DNA of 64,000 nucleotides. Source: Geomesophilobacter sediminis (GTDB lineage: Bacteria; Desulfobacterota; Desulfuromonadia; Geobacterales; Geobacteraceae). Below, piece after piece: positions 54,114-63,898 of this stretch. A program made the translations under genes and the position numbers. Positions within the stretch are counted from its first letter, which is position 1, and every line of letters starts with the position of its first letter. The notes beneath the pieces were generated by a model. That model was not told the origin of the DNA. It made no database searches and saw only the letters and a program-made list of their open reading frames with translations. Location of the stretch: positions 96,819 to 160,818 of the forward strand of contig NZ_JAEMHM010000014.1 of the NCBI RefSeq assembly GCF_016458275.1. The letters run 5' to 3'.

Positions 54114-56897
54114 TTATATCTTCACCGTCTTGTACAGGAAATTCTTGAACCTGAAGAACCGCTTCCGTTCTTCCTCGTCTCCTTGCGGATCCCCGGTCAC
54201 CGCCTTGAGCGCCCGGGCGATCTCGGGCATGCTCTTGCCGGCCTGGGCCCGGCACTTCTCCACCACCAGCCGCACCACGTCGCGCGAGATCTGGCTTTTG
54301 GAATACGGCTCGTACACCGCCATCCAGAAGTCGCTTCCTGCCGCGATCTCTTCCATGATCCCCTGCGCCACCTCCCCGGTCAGCCGCTCCGACGCCGGCG
54401 GGCTCTGGTCCCGCATCCCGTCGCGGATTGCCTGCATGATGTTCTCACCGGTCACCACTTTTCCGGTCCGGAAGAAAAGCGCCCGCAAAAGGATCGAGCG
54501 CAGTTCGCGGATGTTCCCCTTGTAGTGGTGGGCCACCAGCGCGTCTTTGGCCTCTTTCGAAAGCAGCGGTGCGTCTTCGCGCGCCTCTTCGCGGCTGCGG
54601 TAGGTGCGGTAGAGCTTGCCGAGGAAGTGGGTGGCGAGGTCGGGGATATCCTCGCGCCGCTCGTTGAGCGAGGGGACCACCACGGAAAGCTCGGTGAGGC
54701 GGTGGTAGAGGTCCTCCCGGAAACGCCCCAGGCTGATCTCCTTCTGCAGGTCCTTGTTGGTCGCCGCGACGAGGAGCACGCGGCTGATCCGCTCCCGGTT
54801 CTCGCCCAGCCGGACGAAGCCGCCGTTGTCCAGAAAGCGTAGCAGCTGCACCTGGGTCTTCGGATCGGCGTCGCCGATCTCATCCAAAAAGACGATCCCG
54901 CCGCTTGCCTCCTCCAGGATCCCTTTCCGGTCGCTGTAGGCCCCGGTGAACGCCCCCTTGATATGCCCGAAAAGCTCCGAATAGGTGAGGTCCCCGCCGT
55001 AGGCGGCGATGTTGGTCTTTTTCACCGGGAGCTCGCCCCCCGGGTTGATCTCCTGCCGGTAGAGCTCGTTGAGCTTGTTGTAGAGGTTGTTGAAGAAGAA
55101 CTCCTTGCCGGCGCCGGTCTGCCCCTGCACCAGGATGGAGGGGAGCCCGATGGTCGCCTCCTGCAGCACGTTGCGGCTCCAAAGCGCGATCCGGTTGGAG
55201 AGCGGGCGGGAAACCGTGTTGATGAACTCGACGATCTCCTGTGATTTTCGGCTGTTGCCGATGATGTTGCCCAGCCGGTAGGAGGAGACCTGCGGGTCCT
55301 TGTAGGCGACGTCGGTCTGCAGCCGGTTCACCTCGTACTGCAGGCTCTCGATCCTCTTGAGGTCGGAGATGTGCCGCGAGGTCAGCCGGTCGATGAGCTG
55401 CAGGATCCGCTTGTGCTCCTCGGTGAAGTACCCCTCGTGCAGCGAGTTCAGGCAGATGACCGCGATGACCTCGTCGTCGGCGATCACCGGGACCGCCATC
55501 TCGCTCTTGATCAGCTCACTCATCAGGCGGTGGAACCCCTCGTGCTGATCCACGTCCCACACCCGGCCGATCATCTTGGGCTGCTTGGCCCAGGCGACGA
55601 ACCCGGTAAGGCTTCGCTCGGAATCGGAGAGTTCCGGCCCCCCGACCTTGAAGGGGGGGATCTTCTTCTTGAGCCATTCCTTGTTCTTCGCCCCGACGAT
55701 GTTCCCTTCCTCGTCTTCGACGATCAGCCACTTCTCCCCCTCGCGTTCCTCGACGATGGCGATACTGCCGGTGTCCGCGCCGATCAGCTCGGTCGCCTTG
55801 GAGAGGACCTTGGTCAGGAAGGGGTGGAGCCCCTCGTTGCGCTCCTGCAGCAGGTCGGAGATCTCGGAGAGGACCTTGATCTCGAGGTGCTCGCCGCCGA
55901 CCTCGTTGATGACCCGCTCCACCATCTCGGCGTGGGTCTGCAGAAGCCCCATCTCGAAGTCGTTGAAGCGGCTCACTTCGCGGGTGTAGTAATTGATCAG
56001 GCAGATGAGCCGGCGCGTCTCGGGAACGTAGCGCGGGACGAGATAGAGGGTGCGCAGCCCCATCTGTTCGATCAGGGCACGGCGCTGCAACTTCTCGTCG
56101 CGCAGGTCCTCGATGAAGAGCGGCTTGAGGAGCCGCTCGTCGGTGATGATCCCGTGTTCGTTCACGTAGCGGGAGACGAGCGAGCTCCCCTCGGTGAGGT
56201 CGATCCCCCCGACCGTTTCGTAATGGGCTTTCAGCTCCGGGTCTTCGGCGTGGCTGGCCAGTACCTCCATCCCGCGGTCGGCGGGAACGAGCACCGACGC
56301 GAGGGTCAGCCCGTCGATGAGCCTTACCGCCGAGCGGACCATGAAGCCGGCCGCCTCGCGCCGCTTGTAGAGTTCGACGCGGCGGGCAAGGAGGAGCTGC
56401 TGGTGGTATTTGCGGGCTTGATCGACCCGCTCGCCGGCCTGGTTGAGGAAGGGGCTGAGCTGGGCGATCTGATCGGAGGGGAGAGACGGGCCGTCGACGC
56501 AGACGACGCCGATCGATTTCCCCTGGCTGGTGACCGGGAAGAGCGTGGTGCCGTCGATGCCGAAGCGGCCGGAGAAGTCCCGGTCCATGGGAAGCCCTTT
56601 TTCTGCCGGGTTGCGATAGTCGCCACGCTGCTGGGTCACGAAGGTATGGGAGACCGCCGCTTCGCTGGAGATGATGGGGAAGGTTTCCTCCCGGATCTCC
56701 GAACTGAAGGGGCCGCAGCAATAGGCGCAGGAGAGCGCGCCGCGGGTGAGGTCTTCGAGGTAGATCCGCACCCGTTCCAGGGAGGAGACCAGGCGCACCC
56801 CTTCCCCCACCATGTGGAGCATCTCGTCCAGATTCTCTTTGCCAAAGGAAGCGATCTTGTCGGCGATTCTCGCCAACTGTCCGTCAGTAGCCGTCAC
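54114..56897 (-). CDS. GAF-domain sigma-54-dependent activator with atypical C-terminus
   Basis: 927 residues, no receiver domain. Two or three GAF-type sensor regions (about 10-180, 190-340, 345-490), then an AAA+ activator domain (about 545-790): Walker A GQTGAGKE, full GAFTGA loop (HIKGAFTGAYS), Walker B GGIVFLDEIGD, Arg fingers in FREDLYHRL. The C-terminal 80 residues have a helical region (SQISRDVVRLVVEKCRAQAG...MPEIARALK) but not a standard Fis helix-turn-helix. Starts at GTG 56897 with AGGAG upstream. Likely senses a small molecule. Its neighbours on the same strand are a large conserved protein and an MBL hydrolase. Confidence 0.88.
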   Translation of the reverse strand: MTATDGQLARIADKIASFGKENLDEMLHMVGEGVRLVSSLERVRIYLEDLTRGALSCAYCCGPFSSEIREETFPIISSEAAVSHTFVTQQRGDYRNPAEKGLPMDRDFSGRFGIDGTTLFPVTSQGKSIGVVCVDGPSLPSDQIAQLSPFLNQAGERVDQARKYHQQLLLARRVELYKRREAAGFMVRSAVRLIDGLTLASVLVPADRGMEVLASHAEDPELKAHYETVGGIDLTEGSSLVSRYVNEHGIITDERLLKPLFIEDLRDEKLQRRALIEQMGLRTLYLVPRYVPETRRLICLINYYTREVSRFNDFEMGLLQTHAEMVERVINEVGGEHLEIKVLSEISDLLQERNEGLHPFLTKVLSKATELIGADTGSIAIVEEREGEKWLIVEDEEGNIVGAKNKEWLKKKIPPFKVGGPELSDSERSLTGFVAWAKQPKMIGRVWDVDQHEGFHRLMSELIKSEMAVPVIADDEVIAVICLNSLHEGYFTEEHKRILQLIDRLTSRHISDLKRIESLQYEVNRLQTDVAYKDPQVSSYRLGNIIGNSRKSQEIVEFINTVSRPLSNRIALWSRNVLQEATIGLPSILVQGQTGAGKEFFFNNLYNKLNELYRQEINPGGELPVKKTNIAAYGGDLTYSELFGHIKGAFTGAYSDRKGILEEASGGIVFLDEIGDADPKTQVQLLRFLDNGGFVRLGENRERISRVLLVAATNKDLQKEISLGRFREDLYHRLTELSVVVPSLNERREDIPDLATHFLGKLYRTYRSREEAREDAPLLSKEAKDALVAHHYKGNIRELRSILLRALFFRTGKVVTGENIMQAIRDGMRDQSPPASERLTGEVAQGIMEEIAAGSDFWMAVYEPYSKSQISRDVVRLVVEKCRAQAGKSMPEIARALKAVTGDPQGDEEERKRFFRFKNFLYKTVKI

Positions 56898-57291
56898 GGG
56901 AACTCCTGAGTAGAAAAATTACACACTGGGTAACTTTACCCGAAAGCGCAAACGAGATGCAAGGGCAATGAGCAACCTGATTAGCGGCAATCTTCAGATG
57001 ATCCCTCTCCCCCCGGGAGAGGGTGCCCGAGGGGCGGGTGAGGGAAGGTGCTCCGTGGCAGATCCCCTCACCCCGACCCTCTCCCAGAGGGAGAGGGAGG
57101 TGTCGGTGGCCTGGTATGAAGAGACGCTTAGCAGCAAGAGCAATGTGGAATATAGGGGGGGAATGTGGGATGTGCGGGGATGTCGGAGTCGTCAGGAAGG
57201 TGTTGTCGCGATGGGAGAAGGGGGGGGGAGGTACCGTCGGCCATCTGAGTTACGGCAAACAGGCTTGGCTGTGCTGCTCTTTGCTCATCGC
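56898..57291. other. 394-bp region with dispersed repeat
   Basis: Holds a CTCTCCC/GGGAGAG repeat block at 57001-57100 related to those at 25757 and 33800. The remainder (57100-57291) shows no gene or clear signal. Confidence 0.6.
57001..57100. repeat. dispersed intergenic repeat, two palindromic halves
   Basis: CCCTCTCCCC-cGGGAGAGGG at the left and CCCTCTCCC-aGAGGGAGAGGG at the right, joined by GGTGAGGG/CCCTCACC pairing. This is the common Geobacter-type intergenic palindrome style. Confidence 0.7.
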
Positions 57292-59091
57292 TTACTGCTC
57301 ATTGTTGAAGAACTCCCGCTCCAGCTCTTCGATGTAGAACCGGTCCAGGCCGGAGTTCTGGAGGAAGTCCTCGCGCAGCTCGTTGTTTTTTTCCTCGATG
57401 ATCCGGGGGAGGAGGTTCTGGATGTAGAAAACCTCCTTCTGCACCGTCAGCACCGCCTCGTGGAAGAGGTGCTGTGGGATCTCGGCGTTGAAAACTCCCT
57501 TGTGGGCGAGCTCGCGCGCCACCTCGCGGCGCAGGGCCTCCTGGTCGGCGGCGGTGCTGTAGCGCGAGTAGAAGGTGCGGATCCGCTCCTTGATCTGCTC
57601 GCGCAACGTGATGTGCAGCCGCTCCTCGAAGTCGATTCTCAGCAGCTTTTCCACCAGGTCCTTGATGGAGAGCCGGCTTTCCTGGATCAGGGCGAGACCC
57701 TTGGCGAGCTCGGTGATTTTCTTGCGCCCGTAATTGCCGAGGTAGCGGTCTTCCAAAACCCCGGTCAGGAAGAGCTGCTCGAATATCTTGGGGGAGAGCT
57801 CGTCGAAGGCGTTTTTGTGCCCCAGGACGGAGCGGATGTGGTCCTCGGTGACCTTCACGTTTTCCATGAAGGCGAGGTTGTTGATCATCGAGGCGGTCGA
57901 GTCGTAGCGGTCGAAATAGGTGATGATATAGGAGAAGCCGTCCAAAAGCGAGATGTCGGCTCCGTCCCGGATCTTCTCGTCGCAGCTTCGCCCCGCCTCC
58001 AGGAGCATCTCCTCGAAGGCGCGGTCGCGGCTGTCGGCGGCCTTTTTCTTCGCCCAGAGGAGCTTCAGCATGTCCTCGGTCTCGATCGAGCTCTCGATCT
58101 CCCGCTCGGAGAGGAAGATCCCGGCGATGATCTCGCGGGTCTCGGTGAGGTAGCTCTTTTCTTCCTGGTGCTCCGGCTTGGGCTCGGCCTTCAACATCGA
58201 GTCGATGGTGTAGAAGAGGGCGCCCGGAATCTTCTTGCGCACCGAAAGGGTCTTCAGGCGGGTCAGCCGCGCGTTGTCGAACTTGCCGACCTCCCCTTTC
58301 AGGTGACAGGCGGTCAGCACCTTGCGGTATTCGTCCACGATGCGCCGGTTGTCGGGGTGCCGGTACATGACGTCGATCCGCATCCGCTCCTGCTGGTATC
58401 GGTCGATCCGGTGCCGGTCGGCGACCTCGGTCAGGCTCCGGAATTCCGGTTCGGGGATCTTCTTGTTGGCGAGGTAAAGCGAGCGGAAGGCGTCCCGGTA
58501 TTCCCGGTGCCCGAGATGGATCAGCTTGAAGAGGAGCAGGTGGGCGGTCGGGTCGTCGAGAAGATAGAGGATCTCCCGCACGATGGCGTCGTCGTTGCCT
58601 TCCCCCACCGCCGGGGAGCGCTTGAGCGCCTTACCCAGGACCCGGATGATCCGTTCCTGCTGTTCCTGGATCGTGCCGGAGAAACCGGCGGCGGAGACGG
58701 TGAAGAAATAGTTGAGGACGGCGTTGCCGTCGAAAAAGATCTTCTCGTAGCTTTGGTGCCCCTCGGTGGTGGGGCTGAAGCTCAGCGTCCCCCCGTCGCG
58801 GTATCCGGTGCCGTAGAGGACGAGGCGGTTGCTGACGTCCTCCTTGACCAGGTCGGCCAGGGGTTGTTCCACGCCGAACATGTACTCGCAGCAGAAGCCG
58901 CCGTTGCCGCGGTAGCTGACGCCGGAGCGGTCGATGATGAATTCGTTTCCCGGGGAGAAAAAGCGGATGCCGTCGGCGTCGCTTTGGCCGGCGTTATAGA
59001 AATAGCGGCCGTAGGCATCGGCGCCGGCGGCGATTGCCGTGAATTCGATGACCTCGTTGGCGTAGCCGTGCAGTCTAATGTCTTTGAACAT
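57292..59091 (-). CDS. large conserved protein of unknown function (possibly TIGR04442 family)
   Basis: 599 residues, soluble, strongly charged and helical in its C-terminal two thirds. The N-terminal 150 residues contain FKDIRLHGYANEVIEFTAIAAGADAYGRYFYN and a beta-rich region. No catalytic motif was recognised. It resembles, by memory only, a Geobacter-type family called TIGR04442; treat this as tentative. Start taken at ATG 59091; the frame is open to 59178 but that part is not conserved-looking and overlaps the MBL gene. It lies directly before the GAF/sigma-54 activator on the same strand. Confidence 0.75.
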   Translation of the reverse strand: MFKDIRLHGYANEVIEFTAIAAGADAYGRYFYNAGQSDADGIRFFSPGNEFIIDRSGVSYRGNGGFCCEYMFGVEQPLADLVKEDVSNRLVLYGTGYRDGGTLSFSPTTEGHQSYEKIFFDGNAVLNYFFTVSAAGFSGTIQEQQERIIRVLGKALKRSPAVGEGNDDAIVREILYLLDDPTAHLLLFKLIHLGHREYRDAFRSLYLANKKIPEPEFRSLTEVADRHRIDRYQQERMRIDVMYRHPDNRRIVDEYRKVLTACHLKGEVGKFDNARLTRLKTLSVRKKIPGALFYTIDSMLKAEPKPEHQEEKSYLTETREIIAGIFLSEREIESSIETEDMLKLLWAKKKAADSRDRAFEEMLLEAGRSCDEKIRDGADISLLDGFSYIITYFDRYDSTASMINNLAFMENVKVTEDHIRSVLGHKNAFDELSPKIFEQLFLTGVLEDRYLGNYGRKKITELAKGLALIQESRLSIKDLVEKLLRIDFEERLHITLREQIKERIRTFYSRYSTAADQEALRREVARELAHKGVFNAEIPQHLFHEAVLTVQKEVFYIQNLLPRIIEEKNNELREDFLQNSGLDRFYIEELEREFFNNEQ

Positions 59092-59116
59092 CAGCCGTCT
59101 GCCTTTCCCGCGGGAC

Positions 59117-59872
59117 CTAAAGCTCGATCCGCATGCCGTCGTAGGCGAACTCCACCCCTTGCGGGAGCCGTTCACCATCGGCGTGCAGAACTTCGTGGGT
59201 CAGGTGGGTGAGAAGGGCGCGCCGCGGGCGCAACTTCTCGATCACCTGGAGGGCCCCCTCGACGTTGAAATGGTTCGGATGGGGGGTGTAGCGCAGGGCG
59301 TCGATAACGAGGAGATCCAGCCCTTGGAGCAGCTCCATTGAGCGGTCGGGAATGGAACTGCAGTCGGTAAGATAGGCGGCGTTGTCGAACCGGTAGCCGG
59401 TCGCCGGATAGGCGCCGTGGTTGAGCGGGATCGGGACGATGTGGCAGCCGAAAAGGTCGAGCGCCGTCTCGATCGGAAACGCTTCGAGCAGGGGAGAGTA
59501 CCCCTCCGAAGTCAGGTCGTCGAAGATGTAGTTGAAGGTGGCCCTGACCTTCTGCAGCGTGTCCGCGCTTCCGTAGCACGGGATGAGCTTGCGGTGCAGG
59601 AAATGGAAGCCGCGCAGGTCGTCGATGCCGTTGATGTGGTCGGCGTGGGTGTGGGTGAAAAGGACGGCGTCGACGCGCGGGAGCCCCTCCCGAAGCGCCT
59701 GCCTGCGGAAGTCGGTGCAGGTGTCCACCAGTATGTACTGCGCCCCGGACTGAACCAGGATGGAGGCGCGGGTCCTGTTGTCGCGCGGATCGTCGGAGCC
59801 GCAGACCCGGCAATGGCAGCCAACCATGGGGACCCCCGTGGAGGTGCCAGAGCCGAGGATGGTAATGATCAT
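59117..59872 (-). CDS. MBL-fold metallohydrolase (PhnP-like)
   Basis: 251 residues. Metal-binding HTHADH at about 73-78, plus the N-terminal GSGTSTGVPMVGCHCRVC with extra cysteines as in PhnP-type phosphodiesterases, and later Asp/His ligands (YLTDCSSI, LTHLTHEV). Likely a zinc or manganese phosphodiesterase; substrate unknown, since no phosphonate genes are nearby. ATG 59872. It ends 25 bp before the start of the 599-aa gene, so they are probably co-transcribed. Confidence 0.9.
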   Translation of the reverse strand: MIITILGSGTSTGVPMVGCHCRVCGSDDPRDNRTRASILVQSGAQYILVDTCTDFRRQALREGLPRVDAVLFTHTHADHINGIDDLRGFHFLHRKLIPCYGSADTLQKVRATFNYIFDDLTSEGYSPLLEAFPIETALDLFGCHIVPIPLNHGAYPATGYRFDNAAYLTDCSSIPDRSMELLQGLDLLVIDALRYTPHPNHFNVEGALQVIEKLRPRRALLTHLTHEVLHADGERLPQGVEFAYDGMRIEL

Positions 59873-60030
59873 GAGCGCACCTGTCCCTCGGGATTCGGCT
59901 CAAACTAGCATGAATGGCGGAGGCTAGGCAAGGGCTTTATCCCTTGCGCCGCGCGGGTTTTGCCGTTACTATGAGGCTCTCCGTGCTTACTCGGTGCATA
60001 TAACGGTCCGCCTCAAGGCTTCGAGGTCCT

Positions 60031-61044
60031 ATGCGTATTGCATTCATCGCCCCGTTTTACTATCCGGCCCAAAGCGGCAATGCCGTAACCGTCCGCCGGA
60101 TCGCCGCCGAGCTTGAGCGGCTGGGCTGTGCCGTGGAGGTATTCTCCATCGACCAGTTCTCCTCCGAGGAGCTCGTTGAGCGCCTGAAGCGCTTCCGCCC
60201 CGATTTTCTCCATGCCTTCCATGCCTACCGCGGCGGGAGGATGGCCCACGCCCTCGCTCGCGAGCTGCGGCTTCCCTTTCTGATCACCCTGACCGGTACC
60301 GACGTCTACCAGTCCCTCATCGACCAGCATGCCTTCATTACCCGCGAGGCGTTGCAGGGTGCGGTGCGCCTGGTGGCGTTCCATCCCAGCATCAAGCGCC
60401 GGGTCGCCGAACAGCTCCCCACGGTGGAGGACAGGATCGTGGTGATTCCGCAGGGGGTTCCGATCCCGGAAAAGACGGTGTCGGACCGCAAGCCGGCCGA
60501 GGTGGTCTTTCTCCTCCCGGCGGGGGTGCGGCGGGTAAAGAACGTCCTTTTCCCGCTGAAGCCGCTGGCCGAGCTTTATCAGCGGGAGCCGGGGATCCGT
60601 TTCGAGCTGGTCGGGCCGGTGCTCGACCCGGAATACGCCGTCGAGGTGCTGGATGCGATGGAGTCCTGTCCTTTTGCCCACTATCAGGGTGGCGTGCGGC
60701 ATGACGAGATGACGGAACTCTACCGTGACGCCGATATCGTGATCAACTGCTCTCTGTTTGAGGGGGGGATGGCAAATGCCGTCCTCGAAGGGATGGCATA
60801 TGGAAAGGCGCTGCTGGTTTCCGACATCGAAGGGAACCGGTCGCTGATCGAGGACGGCGTCACCGGTCTCCTCTATCGTGACGCCGCCGAGTTCGTGGAG
60901 AAGGCGCAGCGGCTCGTCACCGACCCCCGGCTGCGCGAGCAGCTCGGCCAGGCCGCCCGGACCTTGGTACAAACGAAATACCCTCCGGAACAGGAGGGTA
61001 GGGCATATTACGAGCTGTATCGGGAGATCTTGGGCAAGCCGTAG
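60031..61044 (+). CDS. glycosyltransferase, GT4 family
   Basis: 337 residues with a GT-B fold: N-terminal domain (MRIAFIAPFYYPAQSGNAVTVRRIAAEL...), donor-binding C-terminal domain with INCSLFEGGMANAVLEGMAYGKALLVSD, including the E-x7-E type signature (EGGMANAVLE). Such enzymes transfer sugars from nucleotide or lipid donors to cell-envelope glycans; specificity is unknown. ATG follows GAGGTCCT. No other polysaccharide gene is next to it, so it stands alone on the plus strand. Confidence 0.9.
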   Translation: MRIAFIAPFYYPAQSGNAVTVRRIAAELERLGCAVEVFSIDQFSSEELVERLKRFRPDFLHAFHAYRGGRMAHALARELRLPFLITLTGTDVYQSLIDQHAFITREALQGAVRLVAFHPSIKRRVAEQLPTVEDRIVVIPQGVPIPEKTVSDRKPAEVVFLLPAGVRRVKNVLFPLKPLAELYQREPGIRFELVGPVLDPEYAVEVLDAMESCPFAHYQGGVRHDEMTELYRDADIVINCSLFEGGMANAVLEGMAYGKALLVSDIEGNRSLIEDGVTGLLYRDAAEFVEKAQRLVTDPRLREQLGQAARTLVQTKYPPEQEGRAYYELYREILGKP

Positions 61045-61231
61045 GCTGGTTTTCCAGCCAGCCGTCGACAGCGATGTCGCTCTTTTAACCGGTGGAGTGC
61101 CCTTTTCTGTGGGAGCGCCTTACCAGGCGCGATCCGCCGAAGGCGGTGACAACAGTTGTTAATCCCGCGTGGAAAGGCGCTTTCGCCGGGGAGTTGAGTT
61201 CTCCGGCTTCCAGAAACAGCTCTACCGCAGG

Positions 61232-62539
61232 TCAACCTTCCTCTTCCACGATCTCCGCTTCCACAACCGCTTCCATCCCCAATAGATCCCGGCTTTCCTG
61301 CCCGGGCAGTTCCTCGATCCCCTTCAATTTCTTCCCGATGCGCCTGGTCCGGCTGGCGGCGGTGTCGATGCTCGACGACGCCTCGTCGAGCTTCTTCCTG
61401 GTTTTGTCCAAAAGTACGCCGAACCCGGCAAACTCGGTCTTCACCGCGCCCAAAAGGCGCCAGACCTCGCTGGTGCGCTTCTCGATGGTGAGGGTCCTAA
61501 AGCCCAGGCTCAAAGAGGAGAGGAGGGCGGCGATGGTGGTGGGGCCGGCGACGATGACCTTGTATTGCCGCATCATGGTGTCGAAAACGCCGGGGCGGCT
61601 CAGCACGGTGGCGTAGGTCGCTTCGTTGGCCAGGAACATGATGCCGAAATCGGTGGTGTCGGGGGGGGAGAGGTACTTATCGCAGATGAGTTTGGCCATC
61701 AGGAGCACGGTCTTGTCGAGCTGGCGCGCCGCTTCCTGGACCGCCACCTGGTTCCCCTGTTCCTGTGCCTCGATCAGGCGCAGGTAGTCCTCCTGGGGGA
61801 ACTTCGCATCGATCGGGAGCCAGAGCGGGCGGTCGTCCTTGCCCGGCAGGCGGACGGCGAACTCGACCCGCGCGTCGCTTCCCGGCTTGGTCGCCACGTT
61901 TTCCCGGTACTGCTCCGGTGTCAGGATCTGGGACAGGAGGTTGTGCAACTGGACCTCGCCCAGCGTGCCGCGCGTCTTTACGTTGGAGAGGACCCGCTTC
62001 AGATCGCCCACCCCGGAGGCCAGCGACTGCATTTCCCCCAGCCCCCGGTGTACCTGCTCCAGCTGCCCGCTCACCTGCTTGAACGATGCGCCCAGCCGTT
62101 TTTCCAGCGTCTCGTGGAGCTTCTCGTCGACCGTGGCGCGCATCTGTTCCAGCTTCTTCGCGTTGTCCTCCTGAAGCCATTTCAGCCGCAGCTCCACGGT
62201 TTCCCTCAGCTTGTCCATGCGCTGTTCGTTACTGGTGGTAAGCCCGGTGAGCTGCTGGGTGAACCCCTCCAGTTGCCCCTTCTGAAGCGATGCGATCTCA
62301 ATCATCCGCTTTTGCACCGACTCGCCGAAGTGGCGGAAGTTCCCGGTGAGCTCCTCGCGGTTGCGCCCCAGCTCCGCAAGAAAGGTGCGCTCCAGGCGCT
62401 CCAGCCCCTTTTCGAGCTGGTCCAGACGCGGGTCGGCTGCCGGGCGTGCCGACTTGACCGCGCGGAAGCAAAGCAGGATGCCGGCCAGGATGGCAAGAAG
62501 CAGCAGGAGGACGATCAGCTGAAAGATGTCTGCGCTCAT
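61232..62539 (-). CDS. rmuC: DNA recombination protein RmuC homologue
   Basis: 435 residues: one N-terminal membrane helix (FQLIVLLLLLAILAGILLCF), a long coiled coil (about 40-180), then the nuclease-like RmuC domain (about 190-380; RGTLGEVQLHNLLSQIL, PIDAKFPQEDYLRLIEA, FGIMFLANEATYATVL, IAALLSSLSLGFRTL). RmuC limits inversions at short repeats in E. coli. The ATG at 62539 overlaps the hydrolase stop as ATGA. Confidence 0.95.
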   Translation of the reverse strand: MSADIFQLIVLLLLLAILAGILLCFRAVKSARPAADPRLDQLEKGLERLERTFLAELGRNREELTGNFRHFGESVQKRMIEIASLQKGQLEGFTQQLTGLTTSNEQRMDKLRETVELRLKWLQEDNAKKLEQMRATVDEKLHETLEKRLGASFKQVSGQLEQVHRGLGEMQSLASGVGDLKRVLSNVKTRGTLGEVQLHNLLSQILTPEQYRENVATKPGSDARVEFAVRLPGKDDRPLWLPIDAKFPQEDYLRLIEAQEQGNQVAVQEAARQLDKTVLLMAKLICDKYLSPPDTTDFGIMFLANEATYATVLSRPGVFDTMMRQYKVIVAGPTTIAALLSSLSLGFRTLTIEKRTSEVWRLLGAVKTEFAGFGVLLDKTRKKLDEASSSIDTAASRTRRIGKKLKGIEELPGQESRDLLGMEAVVEAEIVEEEG

Positions 62540-63339
62540 ACCAGGTTGGCACCGTGGAGGAAAGCGATGAGTGCGCGGTTGAAGACGTCGGGGCGTTCCA
62601 TGTTGACCATGTGGCCGGCCTTTTCGATGACGGTTATGCCCAAGCAGTCGGGAAGCCCCTTCTGGAACACCTCTCCCGAGTGGGGTGAGCCGGCCCGGTC
62701 CTCCGCTCCCCCTATGAAGGCGGTTGGCTGCTGGAAGCCGGGGAGAAGCGGAGTGTAATCTTTGCGGTCCCGCATGGCGAGGAGGCCGCCAGCCACCGCC
62801 TTGGGATCGGTGGCGCGCATCCAGGAGATCACCTGGGCGACCAGGTGGGGATTGGTCTCGACCGTGTCCGGTGCGAAGAGGAGCTCCGCGAAAAGCTTGG
62901 TGATCGGGTTGGAGCCCAGGCGTTCCGCCTCGGTGGCAAGCGCCGTCCGGCGGGCCTTGCCAGCTTCGTCGTCCGCGGCGCTTTTCGTCGCGATGAAGCA
63001 AGCCGCGGCGATCCGCTGCGGGTAGCGCTCCAGGAGGTTCTGCAGGATATAGCCCCCCATGGACATCCCGGCGATGGCAGCTTTTTCGATGCCCAAGGCT
63101 TCCATGAGGCCGACGGTGTAATCGGCGAAGGAGTCAATGGTAGGAGTTGCGCTAGGTAATTCACTTTCGCCGAAACCCGGAAGGTCAAAGGCAATGGCTC
63201 TAAAACCCGCCTGCGCCACGGCATTCAGCTGCGGCTGCCACATCTGACGGTTCAAAGGAAAGCCGTGAATGAGAAGTACCGCCGGGCCGGTACCTATTTC
63301 GTCGTAGGCAAGTTCTATCTCTTTGGATTTAACTCTCAT
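62536..63339 (-). CDS. alpha/beta hydrolase
   Basis: 267 residues. Nucleophile elbow AGMSMGGY (Ser about 93), oxyanion HGFPLNRQMW, the acid and His in the C-terminal third (KAGHMVNMERPDVF). Resembles 3-oxoadipate enol-lactonase and related lactonase/esterase proteins, but the substrate is open. ATG 63339 follows GAGGACC; the longer frame to 63522 is translated repeat sequence. Overlaps rmuC by 4 bp. Confidence 0.92.
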   Translation of the reverse strand: MRVKSKEIELAYDEIGTGPAVLLIHGFPLNRQMWQPQLNAVAQAGFRAIAFDLPGFGESELPSATPTIDSFADYTVGLMEALGIEKAAIAGMSMGGYILQNLLERYPQRIAAACFIATKSAADDEAGKARRTALATEAERLGSNPITKLFAELLFAPDTVETNPHLVAQVISWMRATDPKAVAGGLLAMRDRKDYTPLLPGFQQPTAFIGGAEDRAGSPHSGEVFQKGLPDCLGITVIEKAGHMVNMERPDVFNRALIAFLHGANLV

Positions 63340-63390
63340 AGTGAGGTCCTCTGTATCTGTAGAGGCTGTTTGGGTACGGGCTGGAAGGGC

Positions 63391-63520
63391 AAATCCCCCT
63401 TTTTCAAAGGGGGACTTCCAACCCTGCCTTAATTCAGCCAACTCGCCCTTTTTCAAAGGGGACTGCAAGGCCAGACTCCCCCCTTTGAAAAAGGGGGGCT
63501 GGGGGGGATTTGCCCTTAGC
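63391..63520. repeat. dispersed CCCCCTTTTTCAAAGGGG-type repeat cluster
   Basis: Three related blocks: CCCCCTTTTTCAAAGGGGG (63399-63417), CCCTTTTTCAAAGGGG (63448-63463) and CCCCCTTTGAAAAAGGGGGG (63479-63498, inverted), with AAATCCCCC ends at 63391 and GGGGGATTTGCC at 63504-63515. AAATCCCCC also recurs at 63928. Each can form hairpins. Confidence 0.8.
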
Positions 63521-63523
63521 AAT

Positions 63524-63898
63524 CTAATTCTCTAATCGGTTCATTCTTTCGAGAACCACCTGTAAGATCCGCTCGACAACCGCATCCGTTTCCAGCAACG
63601 CCTGCCTGTCATCAAAACGCAGCACCAACAGCCCCTCATTTGCCATCGCTTGGTCTCTGAGTTCATCAGTTTGCAAATGTGACGGTTCCTGATGCTGGCT
63701 CCCATCCAACTCAATGACAAGATTTGCCTTTGGGCAGTAGAAATCGGCGATGAAACCAAGAAGAGGTTTTTGGCGGTAGAACTGTGCTCCCGCAATCTGC
63801 TTATCTCTGATCCTCAGCCAAATGGATCTCTCTGCATCGGTCATTTCATTGCGTAGTTGTCGTGCGAGTCTTTTGAGGTTGCTGCCGTAGGGTTTCAT
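63524..63898 (-). CDS. DUF559 (Vsr-like) endonuclease-domain protein
   Basis: 124 residues of the DUF559 family related to the very-short-patch-repair endonuclease fold: RNEMTDAERSIWLRIRDKQIAG, FYRQKPLLGFIADFYCPKANLVIELDGSQH (Asp and Glu in the PD-(D/E)xK-like core) and LLVLRF. Small stand-alone DUF559 genes are common accessory genes in these bacteria. ATG 63898 has no strong ribosome site. It lies between two copies of the CCCCCTTT repeat. Confidence 0.88.
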   Translation of the reverse strand: MKPYGSNLKRLARQLRNEMTDAERSIWLRIRDKQIAGAQFYRQKPLLGFIADFYCPKANLVIELDGSQHQEPSHLQTDELRDQAMANEGLLVLRFDDRQALLETDAVVERILQVVLERMNRLEN

